A stretch of 64,000 nt of DNA from Hyphomicrobiales bacterium (GCA_027483945.1 JAIXTM010000001.1:1-64000); one strand, 5' to 3'. Counted from the stretch's first letter, positions 25,465-36,040 are shown. A program made the numbers and translations. The notes: generated by a model from the letters alone, not told the origin.

Positions 25465-28400
25465 ATGATCGCCGGTTGGGCCGTCGTCCTGTGCGCGCTC
25501 CTGTATCTGTGCGCGCTGTTCGCGGTCGCCCATTACGGCGACAAGGCGGGAGGCCGGGTCATCATCGGCCCGGCGCGGCCGACGATCTATGCCCTGGCGC
25601 TCGCGGTCTATTGCACGTCCTGGACGTTCTACGGGTCGGTGGGCCTCGCGTCTCGCTCGGGCCTCGACTTCCTGGCGATCTATCTGGGTCCCATTCTCGT
25701 CGTCGGCTTCGGCTGGCGCTGGATCGCCCGCATCGTCGACATCGCCAAGTCGCAGAACATCACCTCGATCGCCGACTTCCTGGCCGCCCGCTACGGCAAG
25801 AGCGAGCGCGTGGCGGCCATCGTCTGCCTGATCGCGGTGGTGGGCGCCGTGCCCTACATCTCGCTGCAGCTCAAGGCCGTCTCGTCCTCGCTGACGGTGC
25901 TGCTGTCGGGCCTTGGGGGCGCGCCGGCGCCGACACCGCCCTTCATCGGCGACCTGGCGCTCGTCGTCGCCCTGGTGCTGGCGGCCTTCGCCATGGCCTT
26001 CGGCACGCGCCACATCGACGCGACGGAGCACCAGGACGGGCTCGTCCTCGCCATCGCGCTGGAATCGGTGGTGAAGCTCGTCGCCTTCCTCGCGGTCGGT
26101 CTCTTCGTCACCTACTGGATGTTCGACGGCATCGGGGATCTCGCCAACCGGCTCAACGCCACCGGCGCCCCGGACATGGCGGCACGCACGACCGATCTCG
26201 GATCGTTCCTGACCAACATGGTGCTGGCGGCCTTCGCCATCGTGCTCCTGCCGCGCCAGTTCCACGTGGGCGTCGTGGAGAACCGCTCGCTCGGCGACAT
26301 CCGCCGCGCGGCGTGGATGTTCCCGCTCTACCTCGTCGCCATCAACATCTTCGTCCTGCCCATCGCCATGGCGGGCGAGATCATGTTCGGCCCCGGCGAG
26401 ATCGACCGGGACATGACCGTGCTGGCGCTGCCGCGCACCGCCGGCGCGGACCTGCCCGCGCTCGTCGCCTTCATCGGCGGCCTGTCGGCGGCGACCGCCA
26501 TGGTGATCGTGGAATCGGTGGCCATCGCCATCATGATCTCCAACCACCTCGTCATGCCCCTCGTGGTGCGCCGGCGCGGGGCGACCGGCGAGCGGGGCGA
26601 GGACCTGTCGGGCGTGCTGCTGTTCGTCCGGCGGCTGTCGATCCTCGTCGTGATCCTCCTGGGCTATCTCTATTACCGGTCAGCCGGCGCGGCGGAGCTG
26701 GCCGCCATCGGCCTTCTCTCCTTCGCCGCCATCGCGCAGATCGGCCCGGCCTTCCTCGGCGGCCTGATGTGGCGGCGCGGCACGGCGCTCGGCGCCACGG
26801 CCGGGCTCGCCGGCGGCTTCATCATCTGGGCCTACACGCTGCTCCTGCCGAGCCTGGCGCCGGAGCCGGGCACGGCGCATTTCGCCGCCCATGTCCTCGC
26901 GGACGGCCCGTTCGGCGTCGGCTATCTGAAGCCGACCGCCCTGTTCGGCTCCGAGATGCCGCGGCTCATGCACGGCGTCGTCTGGTCGCTGGCCATCAAC
27001 GCGCTGCTCTATGTCGGCGCCTCGCTCCTGCGGCCCGCCACGGGGCTGGAGAAGCTGCAGGCGTCCATCTTCGCGGGGCGGCAGGTGGCGCCGGCGGCGC
27101 AGAACCTGCGGCTCTGGGGCGCCTCGGTCACGGTGGACGAGCTCAAGGCCACCATCGCCCGCTATATCGGCCAGGAACGGGCCCAGCGCGCCTTCGAGAA
27201 TTACGGCCAGCGCAGCCTGGTGACGGACGGCAAGGCCGAGGCCGACGCGCATATGCTGCGCTTTGCCGAGCACCTGCTCGCCTCGGCGATCGGGGCGGCG
27301 TCTTCGCGCCTCGTCCTGTCGCTCCTGCTGCGCCGGCGCAGCGTCTCGACCAAGGCGGCGCTCAAGCTCCTGGACGATGCCTCGGCGGCGATCCAGTACA
27401 ACCGCGACATGCTCCAGCACGCCCTGGACCATGCGCGCCAGGGCATCACGATCATCGACCGGGACCTGAGGGTCGTCGCGTGGAACCGCGCCTTCACCGA
27501 CCTTTATGCCCTGCCGCCGGACCTGGTCCGCGTCGGGACGGACCTTGAGGACATCCTCCGCTTCAATGCCGAGCGCGGCACCTACGGGCCGGGCCTGGTG
27601 GAAGACCTGATCGCCGCGCGGCTGACGAGCTTCACCCAGGACCGGGAGCCGGTGCGCCTCAAGCTCTTCCCCGACGAGCGGGTGATCGAGCTGCGCACCA
27701 ACCACCTGCCGGATGGCGGCCTCGTCACGACGTATACCGACATCACCGACAGCGTGGAGGCGGAGGAGGCCCTCGCCCGGGCCAACGAGACGCTGGAGCG
27801 CCGCGTCCGGGAGCGCACGGAGGAATTGCTGCGGGTCAACACCGACCTCGCCCGCGCCAAGGCGCAGGCGGAGGAGGCCAACGCGTCCAAGACGCGCTTC
27901 CTCGCGGCGGCGAGCCACGACATCCTGCAGCCGCTCAACGCGGCCCGCCTCTACATCACGGCGCTGGTGGAGCGCGACCGGAATGCCGGCATCCCGGACC
28001 TTGCCGAGAATGTCGACGCCTCGCTCGACGCGGTGGAGGAGATCCTCACCGCTTTGCTCGACATCTCGCGGCTGGATGCGGGGGCGATGAAGGCGGAGGT
28101 CGCGACCTTCCGCCTCGACGAGCTCACGCGCCAGCTCCAGCGCGAATTCGAGCCCCTGGCGGCGGAGAAGCAGCTTCGCCTCAAGATCGTGCATTCGTCG
28201 CTGACGATCCGCTCCGACCGGCGGCTGTTGCGCCGCCTGATGCAGAACCTCGTCTCCAACGCCATCAAGTACACCCCGGCGGGGACGGTCCTGGTCGGCG
28301 TGCGGCGCCGCAGGGGCAAGGCGCGGATCGAGGTCTGGGACACGGGCATCGGCATCCCGCAATCCAAGCAGAAAGCCGTGTTCCTGGAGTTCGAGCGGCT

Positions 28401-28986
28401 GGACCAGGCGGCGCGGGTGGCGCGCGGCATCGGGCTCGGGCTCTCGATCGTGGAGCGCATCGCGCGCGTCCTCGGGCACACGCTGACCCTGCGCTCCAAG
28501 GTGGGCAAGGGCTCGGGTTTCCTCCTGGAGGTGCCGGTGGCGGCGCCGCTGCCGGAGCTGATGCCCGTGGTGGAGGCCAAGCCGACGCCGGGCGCGCCGC
28601 TCGCCGGCATGACCGTGCTGGCCATCGACAACGAGCCGACGATCCTGGAGGGGATGCGGCTCCTGCTCTCGGGCTGGGGCTGCCGCATCCTCACCGCCGA
28701 GAGCCTGAAGGGCGCGCGCCAGGCGCTGAAGCGGCCGGGCGCCAAGATCGACGTCATCATCGCCGACTATCACCTGGACGACGGCGATGGGATCGAGGCG
28801 ATCACCGCCCTGCGCTGGACGCTCGGCCAGGGCCTGCCGGCCATCCTCCTCACCGCCGACCGCACGCCCGAGGTGCGCGAGAAGGCGGAGGGGCGCGACA
28901 TCCACGTCCTGGCCAAGCCGCTGAAGCCGGCGACGCTCCGGGCGCTCCTGGCGCAGTGGCGCGCGACGCGGATCGCGGCGGAGTAA
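25465..28986 (+). CDS. Hybrid sensor kinase with sodium/solute symporter domain (SSS-PAS-HisKA-HATPase-REC)
   Basis: Multidomain membrane kinase of 1173 residues. About thirteen hydrophobic helices of the sodium:solute symporter family fill residues 1-530, as in CbrA and related proteins that couple nutrient transport or sensing to a kinase. A PAS-7 domain (about 650-760), a coiled coil (770-815), HisKA with [10 protein letters not shown] (phospho-His about 818), HATPase with [12 protein letters not shown] and DTGIGIP, and a C-terminal receiver (phospho-acceptor Asp about 1101 in [12 protein letters not shown]) follow. The ATG at 25465 is used; a TTG at 25444 is in frame. No separate partner regulator gene is adjacent. 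The ligand is unknown. Confidence 0.94.
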   Translation: MIAGWAVVLCALLYLCALFAVAHYGDKAGGRVIIGPARPTIYALALAVYCTSWTFYGSVGLASRSGLDFLAIYLGPILVVGFGWRWIARIVDIAKSQNITSIADFLAARYGKSERVAAIVCLIAVVGAVPYISLQLKAVSSSLTVLLSGLGGAPAPTPPFIGDLALVVALVLAAFAMAFGTRHIDATEHQDGLVLAIALESVVKLVAFLAVGLFVTYWMFDGIGDLANRLNATGAPDMAARTTDLGSFLTNMVLAAFAIVLLPRQFHVGVVENRSLGDIRRAAWMFPLYLVAINIFVLPIAMAGEIMFGPGEIDRDMTVLALPRTAGADLPALVAFIGGLSAATAMVIVESVAIAIMISNHLVMPLVVRRRGATGERGEDLSGVLLFVRRLSILVVILLGYLYYRSAGAAELAAIGLLSFAAIAQIGPAFLGGLMWRRGTALGATAGLAGGFIIWAYTLLLPSLAPEPGTAHFAAHVLADGPFGVGYLKPTALFGSEMPRLMHGVVWSLAINALLYVGASLLRPATGLEKLQASIFAGRQVAPAAQNLRLWGASVTVDELKATIARYIGQERAQRAFENYGQRSLVTDGKAEADAHMLRFAEHLLASAIGAASSRLVLSLLLRRRSVSTKAALKLLDDASAAIQYNRDMLQHALDHARQGITIIDRDLRVVAWNRAFTDLYALPPDLVRVGTDLEDILRFNAERGTYGPGLVEDLIAARLTSFTQDREPVRLKLFPDERVIELRTNHLPDGGLVTTYTDITDSVEAEEALARANETLERRVRERTEELLRVNTDLARAKAQAEEANASKTRFLAAASHDILQPLNAARLYITALVERDRNAGIPDLAENVDASLDAVEEILTALLDISRLDAGAMKAEVATFRLDELTRQLQREFEPLAAEKQLRLKIVHSSLTIRSDRRLLRRLMQNLVSNAIKYTPAGTVLVGVRRRRGKARIEVWDTGIGIPQSKQKAVFLEFERLDQAARVARGIGLGLSIVERIARVLGHTLTLRSKVGKGSGFLLEVPVAAPLPELMPVVEAKPTPGAPLAGMTVLAIDNEPTILEGMRLLLSGWGCRILTAESLKGARQALKRPGAKIDVIIADYHLDDGDGIEAITALRWTLGQGLPAILLTADRTPEVREKAEGRDIHVLAKPLKPATLRALLAQWRATRIAAE

Positions 28987-28992
28987 ACGCCG

Positions 28993-29619
28993 TCAGGCGG
29001 TCTGCGCCGAATAGGGCGCGCGCCCGCTTCGCAGCATGTCGTCGAGGAGATCGAGCCGGTCCTGGCCCCAGAAGATCTCGCCGCCGACGACATAGGCGGG
29101 GGAGCCGAAGACACCGGCCTCGACCGCGTTCTCCACGTTGAGCGCGTAGACGGCTTCCGCGGCGGCGCCGTTCGCGATCTCCGCGAGGCGGGCGCCGTCG
29201 AGCCCGGCGCCGTTGGCGAGCGCGACCAGCGTCTGCGGCTCGGCGAGGTTCTGCTCGCTCTCCCACACGCCGGCGAAATAGGCCCGCAGCAGGCCGTCCA
29301 CGTTCCCGCCGGTCGTGATCGCGGCGATGACGAAGCGATCGGCGAGCGAGGGGTTGAACGGCACGTGCCGCGGCTGGATGACGAAGGTGCGGCCGCGCTT
29401 CTCGCGCCAGCGCTGCAATTCCATCAGCCGGTAGCGCTGGCGCGCCGGGTGGCGCTTGGCGAGCGGCAGGCCGCCAGTCTGCTCGAACACGTCGCCGAGG
29501 AAGACCGGCTTGAAGTTGACCGCCAGCCCGTGGCGGGCGGCGATGTCCATGAACGGCGCGTGGCCGAGATAGGCCCAGGGCGAGGCGAGGGAGAAGTAAT
29601 AGTCGACGCTGCGGGACAT
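28993..29619 (-). CDS. 2-hydroxychromene-2-carboxylate isomerase / kappa-GST-like DsbA-fold protein
   Basis: 208-residue thioredoxin-fold protein of the DsbA superfamily, clade of HCCA isomerase and kappa glutathione transferases. The N-terminal VDYYFSLASPWAYLGHAPF carries the catalytic-type serine in place of the DsbA CXXC. Later blocks are FKPVFLGDVFEQTGG, FNPSLADRF, and a C-terminal GVFGSPAYVVGGEIFWGQDRL typical of the family. In this setting it may work on CoA or aromatic intermediates with glutathione. The ATG at 29619 gives the canonical start. It is convergent with the hybrid kinase (stops 6 bases apart). Confidence 0.88.
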   Translation of the reverse strand: MSRSVDYYFSLASPWAYLGHAPFMDIAARHGLAVNFKPVFLGDVFEQTGGLPLAKRHPARQRYRLMELQRWREKRGRTFVIQPRHVPFNPSLADRFVIAAITTGGNVDGLLRAYFAGVWESEQNLAEPQTLVALANGAGLDGARLAEIANGAAAEAVYALNVENAVEAGVFGSPAYVVGGEIFWGQDRLDLLDDMLRSGRAPYSAQTA

Positions 29620-29694
29620 GGATCCGGACCTTCGAGGCGGGGCCGCCATCAGACCAAGCCGCGCCGCCGGGCGCAACCCGTCGCGCTCCTCGCC

Positions 29695-30246
29695 TCAGCC
29701 GCCCTTGCGCATCGCGGTCTCGGCGTCGAGGAAGGCCTTCACGTCCCGGCGCAGCGGCGGCCGGTCGGCGGCGACGACGCCGACCTCCGCCATCATCCGG
29801 TCCACCGGCACGAAGGCCTTGGCGGCGCGGTCATAGAGGCCGGCGCGCACGAGCGAGACGGCGGCGACGACCTCGCTGCCGTCGCGCGCCTTCGACACGA
29901 TGCGGTGCTCCATGACGAGCCAGGTCTCGGCCCAGGCGACGATGCGCGTCTCCAGCCGGAAGGGCCGGAACAGCCGCATCTCGCGGCGGAAGCGGATCTT
30001 CGCTGCGGTGACGACCGGCATCCAGCGATGGCGGCGCACCGCCTTCCACAGGCCGGAGCGCAGCATCAGGTCGAACCGGCCCAGATCCATCAGGGTCCAG
30101 TACCGGCCGTTGTTCATGTGGGCCGACAGGTCGAGATCCGTCGGCCAGACGCGGAAGGCCAGGACCGACATGCCGCGCGGCGGCACGATGCGGGGCCGTC
30201 TCCAGGCGGTGAGGAGAAGCCAGAGGAGACGGAACCACAGATTCAT
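29695..30246 (-). CDS. Hotdog-fold thioesterase-like protein
   Basis: 183-residue protein of the 4-hydroxybenzoyl-CoA thioesterase-like hotdog superfamily, close to the THEM6-type acyl-CoA thioesterases. Key blocks are FRVWPTDLDLSAHMNNGRYWTLMDLG near residue 35 and later EMRLFRPFRLETRIVAW. An N-terminal hydrophobic stretch (LWFRLLWLLLTAW) may anchor it to the membrane. It lies 30 bases downstream of the FadB/J-type gene on the same strand, so it likely acts on acyl-CoA. Its substrate chain is unknown. Confidence 0.83.
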   Translation of the reverse strand: MNLWFRLLWLLLTAWRRPRIVPPRGMSVLAFRVWPTDLDLSAHMNNGRYWTLMDLGRFDLMLRSGLWKAVRRHRWMPVVTAAKIRFRREMRLFRPFRLETRIVAWAETWLVMEHRIVSKARDGSEVVAAVSLVRAGLYDRAAKAFVPVDRMMAEVGVVAADRPPLRRDVKAFLDAETAMRKGG

Positions 30247-30276
30247 CGGTCAGCCGCGGGCGAAGCGTCGAACCGC

Positions 30277-32490
30277 TCAGGCGGCCTTCGCCGGCGCCGC
30301 CTTCGCGGGCGCTGCATAGAAGCTTCCGCCCTCCTTGGCCATCCGGCGCACGATGCGCGGCGGCTTGAAGCGCTCGCCGTGCTTCTTCTGCAGCGAATTG
30401 GCGAGGTCCACGAAGGCCTTGGCGCCCATGCCGTCGATGTAGGACAGCGTGCCGCCGGTGAAGGGCGCGAAGCCAAAGCCGATGATCGAGCCGACATCCG
30501 CCTCGCGCGGATCGGTGACCACCTTCTCCTCCACCGAGCGGGCCGCCTCCAGCGCCTGGGCAACGAGGAGCCGGTTCTTCAGTTCGGCCATGTCCACGTC
30601 CTCCGGCTTCATCTGCCGGGGCTGGATGTCGGCGAGGCCCGGCCAGAGCCGCTTCTCGCCGCCTTCGGGATAATCGTAGAAGCCCTTGCCGTTCTTGCGC
30701 CCGGCCCGGCCCTTCTCCTCCACCATGATTGTCAGCAGCTTCTCCTGCTGCGGATCGACGGCGTCAGCGCCGACCTGCGCCTTGGTGGCCTTGACGATCC
30801 GCAGCGCGAGGTCCAGCGCCACCTCGTCGTTGAGGGACAGCGGCCCGACCGGCATGCCGGCCTGCTTGCCGGCGGCCTCGATCATGGATGGCGGGACGCC
30901 CTCCATGAGCATGAGGTGCCCCTCGCGGATATAGGCGCCGACGCAGCGATTGGCGTAGAAGCCGCGGGCGTCGTTGACGACGATCGGCGTCTTCTTGATG
31001 GCGCGGACGAAATCGAGCGCCACGGCGAGCGCCCGCTTGCCGGTCTTCTTGCCCATGATGATCTCGACGAGCAGCATCTTCTCCACGGGGGAGAAGAAGT
31101 GCACGCCGATGAACTGGTTCGGGCGCTTGGAGGTCTGCGCCAGGCCCGAGATCGGCAGGGTCGAGGTGTTGGAGCCGAAGATGGTCTTCGGGCCGATGAC
31201 CGCCTCGACCTTGGCGATGACCTCGGCCTTGACCTTGGGATCCTCGAACACCGCCTCGACGATGAGGTCGCAGCCCTTGAGCTCGGCATAATCGGCCGTC
31301 GCCTTGATGCGGGCGAGCAGCGCGTCGCGGTCGGCGGTCTTGGCCCGGCCCTTCATGATCTGGCCCGAGATCAGCTTGTGCGAATAGTCCTTGCCCTTGT
31401 CGGCGGCCTCCTGGTCGCGGTCGACCAGGACGACGTTGAGGCCGGCCTGCGCCGAGACATAGGCGATGCCGGCGCCCATGAAGCCGGCGCCGATGACGCC
31501 GACCTTCTTCAGCTTGGTCGGCGGCACGTCGGCCGGGCGGCGGGCGCCCTTGTTCAGCTCCTGCATGGAGATGAACAGGGTGCGGATCATCGCCGCCGCT
31601 TCCTTGGAGCGCAGGATCTTCGCGAAGTACCGGCTCTCCACCTTCAGCGCGAGGTCCATGGGGAGCTGGAGCCCCTCATAGACGGCGGAGAGGATCGCCT
31701 CGGCGGCGGGGTAATTGCCCTGCGTCTCGCGGCGATAGATGGCGTTGGCCGGCGGCCAGATCTGCATGCCGGCGGCGGAATGGACCTTGTTCGAGGGCAG
31801 CTTGAAGCCCTTCTCGTCCCAAGGCTGCACGCCCTTGGCACCCGCCTTGATCCATTCCTTCGCCTTGGCGACGATCTCGTCCTTCGGCGCCACCGCGTGG
31901 ACGAGGCCCATATTGCGGGCCATGAGGCCACGGATCTGCTCGCCCTTGAACAGCATCTGCAGGGCATCGCCGGTCTGCATCAGGCGCGCCACGCGCTGGG
32001 TGCCGCCGGCGCCGGGGAAGAGGCCGACCTTGATCTCGGGCAGGCCGACGCGGGTCTTGTCGTCGTCCGACGCGATGCGGAAATGGCAGGCGAGCGCGAG
32101 CTCGAAGGCGCCTCCCAGGCACACGCCGTGGATCGCGGCGGCGAAGGGCTTTCCGCAGGTCTCCAGCTGCCGGTAGAGCAGCGACAGGCGGCGCGATTCC
32201 TCGAAGAAGACGCGCATCGCCTCCTCCTCGCCCTTCGCCTTCCTGAGCTTGGCATATTCGATGCCGAGGCCCTGCAGCATGGTGAGGTCGGCGCCGCCGG
32301 AGAACGCGTCCTTGCCCGAGGCGATGACGCAGCCCTTGATGGCGCCGTCGCCGGCGACCGTCTCGATGATCCGCGCCAGCTCGGCCATCACCTCGGGGGT
32401 GATGACGTTCATGGAGCGGCCGGGCATGTCCCAGGTCGCGAGCGCGATGCCGTCGCTATCGGTCTCGAAGCGGAAATGGGTGAGGTTCAT
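30277..32490 (-). CDS. Bifunctional enoyl-CoA hydratase / 3-hydroxyacyl-CoA dehydrogenase (FadB/FadJ type)
   Basis: Beta-oxidation fusion enzyme of 737 residues. The N-terminal crotonase domain has HGVCLGGAFELALACH and GLPEIKVGLFPGAGGTQ, with both catalytic glutamates. The dehydrogenase domain starts KKVGVIGAGFMGAGIAYVS (NAD binding, about 329-347), has VHFFSPVEKMLLVEI (catalytic His region), then DARGFYANRC and a repeated C-terminal 3HCDH domain. It hydrates enoyl-CoA and oxidises the 3-hydroxyacyl-CoA. The thiolase gene lies 171 bases upstream on the same strand, giving the last beta-oxidation step. A short Ala/Lys tail rich in PAKAA ends the protein. Confidence 0.95.
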   Translation of the reverse strand: MNLTHFRFETDSDGIALATWDMPGRSMNVITPEVMAELARIIETVAGDGAIKGCVIASGKDAFSGGADLTMLQGLGIEYAKLRKAKGEEEAMRVFFEESRRLSLLYRQLETCGKPFAAAIHGVCLGGAFELALACHFRIASDDDKTRVGLPEIKVGLFPGAGGTQRVARLMQTGDALQMLFKGEQIRGLMARNMGLVHAVAPKDEIVAKAKEWIKAGAKGVQPWDEKGFKLPSNKVHSAAGMQIWPPANAIYRRETQGNYPAAEAILSAVYEGLQLPMDLALKVESRYFAKILRSKEAAAMIRTLFISMQELNKGARRPADVPPTKLKKVGVIGAGFMGAGIAYVSAQAGLNVVLVDRDQEAADKGKDYSHKLISGQIMKGRAKTADRDALLARIKATADYAELKGCDLIVEAVFEDPKVKAEVIAKVEAVIGPKTIFGSNTSTLPISGLAQTSKRPNQFIGVHFFSPVEKMLLVEIIMGKKTGKRALAVALDFVRAIKKTPIVVNDARGFYANRCVGAYIREGHLMLMEGVPPSMIEAAGKQAGMPVGPLSLNDEVALDLALRIVKATKAQVGADAVDPQQEKLLTIMVEEKGRAGRKNGKGFYDYPEGGEKRLWPGLADIQPRQMKPEDVDMAELKNRLLVAQALEAARSVEEKVVTDPREADVGSIIGFGFAPFTGGTLSYIDGMGAKAFVDLANSLQKKHGERFKPPRIVRRMAKEGGSFYAAPAKAAPAKAA

Positions 32491-32504
32491 CGGCGTTTGC
32501 CTCC

Positions 32505-32656
32505 AAAGGGTCTCCCCTCCCCCTTGCGGGGAGGGGCTGGGGTGGGGGTCGGTCCCGGAGGAGCCTCATCGGCACCGACCCCCCTCCGTCCGCTTCGCGG
32601 ACACCTCCCCCGCAAGGAGGGAGGAGAAACAAACCTCCGCCCCGCGAGGGGGGAGG
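32505..32656. repeat. GC-rich intergenic hairpin repeats between thiolase and FadB/J genes
   Basis: Two perfect stems are obvious: CCCCTCCCC (32514-32522) with GGGGAGGGG (32528-32536), and GGGGGTCGGT (32544-32553) with ACCGACCCCC (32574-32583). A further CCTCCCCCGCAAGGAGGGAGG segment follows. They resemble the hairpins at 85-360. Located in an operon gap, they probably affect mRNA decay between the two genes. Confidence 0.65.
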
Positions 32657-32661
32657 CACAA

Positions 32662-33870
32662 TCACACGCGCTCGATGATCGTCGCGACGCCCATCCCGGC
32701 GGCGACGCAGAGCGTGACGAGGGCGGTTTCCTTGTCCGTGCGCTCCAGCTCGTCGAGCACGGTGCCGAGGATCATCGCGCCGGTGGCTCCGAGCGGATGG
32801 CCCATGGCGATGGCGCCGCCATTCACGTTGAGAATCTCGTCGTCGATGTCGAAGGCCTGCTGGAAGCGCAGGACGACGGAGGAGAACGCCTCGTTCAGCT
32901 CGAACAGGTCGATGTCCTTCGTCGTCATGCCCGCCTTCTTGAGCACGCGCTCGGTCACGTCGACCGGGCCGGTGAGCATGAGGGCGAGGTCCGAGCCGAC
33001 GGTGGCGAAGGCGCGGATGCGGGCGCGGGGTTTAAGGCCCGCGGCACGGCCGGCGCGCTTGGAGCCGACGAGGACGGCGGCCGCGCCGTCCACGATGCCC
33101 GACGAATTGCCGGCATGGTGGACGTGGTTGACCTTCTCCACGTCCGGATGGGCATAGGTCGCGACCGCGTCGAAGCCGCCCATCTCGCCCATCTGGACGA
33201 AAGAGGGCTTCAGCGCGGCGAGCGCCTGCATGTCGGTGCCCGGCCGGATCGTCTCGTCGCGATCGAGGATGGTCAGCCCGTTGACGTCGCGGACGGTGAT
33301 GACGGAATCCTTGAACCGGCCCTTCTCCCAGGCCTTGGCGGCGCGCTTGTGGGAGCGCACCGCATAGGCGTCCACGTCGTCGCGGGAGAACCCGTACTTG
33401 GTGGCGATGAGGTCGGCGGCGACGCCCTGCGGCACGAAATAGGTGTCGATGGCGACGGACGGGTCGACGGCGATGCCGAAGCCCGAGGCGCCCATGCCGA
33501 CGCGGCTCATGCTCTCCACGCCGCCGCCGATCGCCATCTCCTTCTGGCCGGACATGACCTGCGCCGCGGCGAGGTTCACCGCATCGAGGCCCGAGGCGCA
33601 GAAGCGGTTGATCTGCACGCCCGGCACCTCCTTGCCGTAGCCGGCCTTGAGGGCGACGGTGCGGGCGATGTCGGCGCCGGCCTCGCCGACGGGATCGACG
33701 CAGCCGAACACCACGTCCTCGACGAGGAGCGGGTCGAGGCCGTTGCGGTCCTTGACCGCTTTCAGCACCTGGGTGCCGAGCTCGATCGCCGTCACCTCGT
33801 GCAGGGCGCCGTCGGGCTTGCCCTTGCCGCGGGGGGTGCGGACATGGTCGTAGATGAAGGCCTCGGCCAT
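32662..33870 (-). CDS. Acetyl-CoA C-acyltransferase (thiolase, FadA type)
   Basis: 402-residue thiolase that cleaves 3-ketoacyl-CoA with CoA. The nucleophile is the cysteine in INRFCASGLDAVN (about residue 90), the catalytic histidine is in GGAIAMGHPLGATGA, and the second cysteine is in TLCVAAGMGVATI near the C-terminus. That last block usually reads C-x-G-G-G or C-x-G-A-G, so the two alanines are a mild variation. Together with the FadB/J-type gene it forms the usual beta-oxidation pair. The ATG at 33870 opens the family sequence directly. Confidence 0.94.
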   Translation of the reverse strand: MAEAFIYDHVRTPRGKGKPDGALHEVTAIELGTQVLKAVKDRNGLDPLLVEDVVFGCVDPVGEAGADIARTVALKAGYGKEVPGVQINRFCASGLDAVNLAAAQVMSGQKEMAIGGGVESMSRVGMGASGFGIAVDPSVAIDTYFVPQGVAADLIATKYGFSRDDVDAYAVRSHKRAAKAWEKGRFKDSVITVRDVNGLTILDRDETIRPGTDMQALAALKPSFVQMGEMGGFDAVATYAHPDVEKVNHVHHAGNSSGIVDGAAAVLVGSKRAGRAAGLKPRARIRAFATVGSDLALMLTGPVDVTERVLKKAGMTTKDIDLFELNEAFSSVVLRFQQAFDIDDEILNVNGGAIAMGHPLGATGAMILGTVLDELERTDKETALVTLCVAAGMGVATIIERV

Positions 33871-33969
33871 TGATCCTCTCCTCGATTGCTTCCCGTTCCC
33901 GTCAGGCGGGAAGCGGGCCGGGAAGAAGGGCGAACGAGCCCCTCATCCGTCTTCGCTGACGCGAAGCCA

Positions 33970-33995
33970 CCTTCTCCCCGCGAGCGGGGAGAAGG
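33970..33995. repeat. GC-rich hairpin between acyl-CoA dehydrogenase and thiolase genes
   Basis: Perfect 10-bp stem CCTTCTCCCC/GGGGAGAAGG with a 6-base loop, 6 bases after the acyl-CoA dehydrogenase stop. It resembles other intergenic hairpins in this window and lacks a T-run. Confidence 0.6.
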
Positions 33996-34001
33996 CCACG
34001 A

Positions 34002-35795
34002 TCAGAACGCCTCGACGGGCAGCGCCATCACGGCGTCGGAGCCTGCCGAGATGCGGGCGAGCTGGGCGCCGGTCTCCGGCAGCATCCGCTCCATGAAGAA
34101 GCGGGCGGTGACGAGCCGGGCCTCGGCGCGGGCGGCGTCGCCGTTGCCGGAGGCCTTCCGGCCGAGCGCCGCCCTGGCGATCTTGGCATGCATGAAGCCG
34201 AGCGCCACCAGGCCGAACATGTGCATGTAGTCGGTGGCGCCGGCGCCCGCATTGTCGGGGTTCGCCATGGCGTTGTTCATGAACCACATGGTCGCCTGCT
34301 GGAGATCGCCGAGGGCCTTCTGGAGCGGGCCCGTGAAGGGCTTCATCGCCTCGTCGCCGGCATTCTCCTTGCAGAAGCCGCCGACCTCGCCGAAGAAGGC
34401 CATGACCGCCCGGCCGCCGTCGCGGGGCAGTTTGCGGCCGACAAGGTCCATGGCCTGGATGCCGTTGGCACCCTCGTAGATCATGGCGATGCGGGCATCG
34501 CGCACGAACTGCTCCATGCCCCATTCGGCGATGTAGCCGTGGCCGCCGAACATCTGCTGGGCCTTCACCGCGTTCTCGAAGCCGACATCGGTGAGGACGC
34601 CCTTCAGGACCGGGGTGAGGAGGCCGAGATAATCGTCGGCCGTCTGCTTCACCGGCGCCGAATCCGAGCGGTGCGCGACGTCCGATTGCAGCGCGGTCCA
34701 GAGGACGAGCGCGCGGGCGGCCTCGTTGAAGGCCTTGATCGACAGGAGCGTGCGGCGCACGTCCGGGTGGACCATGATCGAATCGGCGGGCTTGTCCGGG
34801 CTCTTCGCGCCGGTGAGCGCGCGGCCCTGGAGCCGGTCCTTCGCGTAGGCGACGGCGTTCTGGTAGGCGACCTCGGACTGGGACAGGCCCTGGATGGCGA
34901 CACCGAGGCGCGCCTCGTTCATCATGACGAACATGGCGGCGAGGCCCCGGTTCTCCTCGCCGATGAGCCAGCCTCTGGCGCCGTCGTAGTTCATGACGCA
35001 GGTGGAGTTCCCGTGGATGCCCATCTTGTGCTCGATGGAGCCGCAGGACACGCCGTTGCGTTCGCCGAGCGAGCCGTCCGCGTTCACGAGGAACTTCGGC
35101 ACAACGAAGAGCGAGATGCCCTTCACGCCCTGGGGCGCGCCCTCGATGCGGGCGAGGACCAGGTGCACGATGTTCTCGGCGAGGTCGTGCTCGCCGGCGG
35201 AGATGAAGATCTTCGTGCCCGAGATGGCATAGGAGCCGTCGCCGTTCGGCACGGCCTTCGACTTGATGAGGCCCAGATCCGTGCCGCAATGGGGCTCGGT
35301 CAGGTTCATCGTGCCGGTCCATTTTCCCGACACCATGTTGGGCAGGTAGGTCTGCTTCTGCTCCTCAGACGCATGGACCAGGAGCGCGGCGATCGCGCCC
35401 ATGGTCAGGCCCGGATACATGGAGAAAGCCATGTTCGCCGAGGAGGCGAACTCGTTCATGATGACGTTGAGCGTATAGGGCAGGCCCTGGCCGCCATATT
35501 CCTCGGGGACGGCCAGGCCCATCCAGCCGCCTTCGGCATAGGCGTCGTAGGCCTGCTTGAAGCCCTTGGGGGTCGTGACCGAGCCATCGTCGCGGCGCTT
35601 GCAGCCCTCGAGGTCGCCGGTCCGGTTGAGGGGCTGGAGCACCTCCTCGCAGAGCTTGGCGCCCTCGCCCAGGATCGCTTCCAGCATGTCGGGCGACAGG
35701 TCGGCGAAGCCGGGAAGGTTGTTGTAGCGTTCGATGGCGAAGACGTCGGAGAGCAGGAACTGCACCTCCTCCACCGGGGCCTTGTAGCTCGGCAT
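34002..35795 (-). CDS. Acyl-CoA dehydrogenase (long DmdC/FadE-like type)
   Basis: Flavin-dependent acyl-CoA dehydrogenase of 597 residues, in the long bacterial clade that includes methylmercaptopropionyl-CoA dehydrogenase (DmdC) and medium/long-chain enzymes. Features are the N-terminal [41 protein letters not shown] (flavin contact), [11 protein letters not shown], and [17 protein letters not shown], where the catalytic glutamate is in [21 protein letters not shown] directly before the ATG at 35795 fixes the start, although the frame stays open further upstream. A 24-base palindrome lies about 116 bases upstream, and a MerR gene is next. The chain length of the substrate is unknown. Confidence 0.93.
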   Translation of the reverse strand: MPSYKAPVEEVQFLLSDVFAIERYNNLPGFADLSPDMLEAILGEGAKLCEEVLQPLNRTGDLEGCKRRDDGSVTTPKGFKQAYDAYAEGGWMGLAVPEEYGGQGLPYTLNVIMNEFASSANMAFSMYPGLTMGAIAALLVHASEEQKQTYLPNMVSGKWTGTMNLTEPHCGTDLGLIKSKAVPNGDGSYAISGTKIFISAGEHDLAENIVHLVLARIEGAPQGVKGISLFVVPKFLVNADGSLGERNGVSCGSIEHKMGIHGNSTCVMNYDGARGWLIGEENRGLAAMFVMMNEARLGVAIQGLSQSEVAYQNAVAYAKDRLQGRALTGAKSPDKPADSIMVHPDVRRTLLSIKAFNEAARALVLWTALQSDVAHRSDSAPVKQTADDYLGLLTPVLKGVLTDVGFENAVKAQQMFGGHGYIAEWGMEQFVRDARIAMIYEGANGIQAMDLVGRKLPRDGGRAVMAFFGEVGGFCKENAGDEAMKPFTGPLQKALGDLQQATMWFMNNAMANPDNAGAGATDYMHMFGLVALGFMHAKIARAALGRKASGNGDAARAEARLVTARFFMERMLPETGAQLARISAGSDAVMALPVEAF

Positions 35796-35910
35796 GGCAC
35801 TTCCCTCCTCGGATGCGAACCGGACGCGTCGTTGCGAATGCGCGTCCTGGCCGGGCAGCCTGGACCGCGAGACTGCGACGGCGCGCAGGCGGCCGCAAGC
35901 GGCGACCTCA

Positions 35911-35934
35911 AGATAGTTCACATATAAACTATCT
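35911..35934. promoter_or_regulatory. Perfect palindrome upstream of the acyl-CoA dehydrogenase gene
   Basis: Arms AGATAGTT (35911-35918) and AACTATCT (35927-35934) match perfectly around an 8-base AT-only-plus-CAC spacer. It is an AT-rich island in GC-rich DNA, 116 bases upstream of the ATG at 35795. It has the form of a dimeric regulator operator. The nearby MerR protein is the obvious candidate, although the site may equally belong to a TetR- or PadR-type protein encoded elsewhere. Confidence 0.6.
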
Positions 35935-36040
35935 CGCCGGGAAGGCAAGCGGCGCCGAGGCGCGCGAAGCCCCTCGAAACGCGAACGGCCGGCCCCGTGG
36001 GCGGGACCGGCCGTCGCTGCGGCGTTGACGGGGGGCGTCG

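Noticed and set aside
29365-33873. A 1502-codon plus-strand open frame
   Set aside because: It is antisense to the isomerase, thioesterase, FadB/J-type and thiolase genes, which have clear conserved motifs. The translation is Asp/Gly/Ala/His/Leu-rich noise typical of the complementary strand of GC-rich genes.
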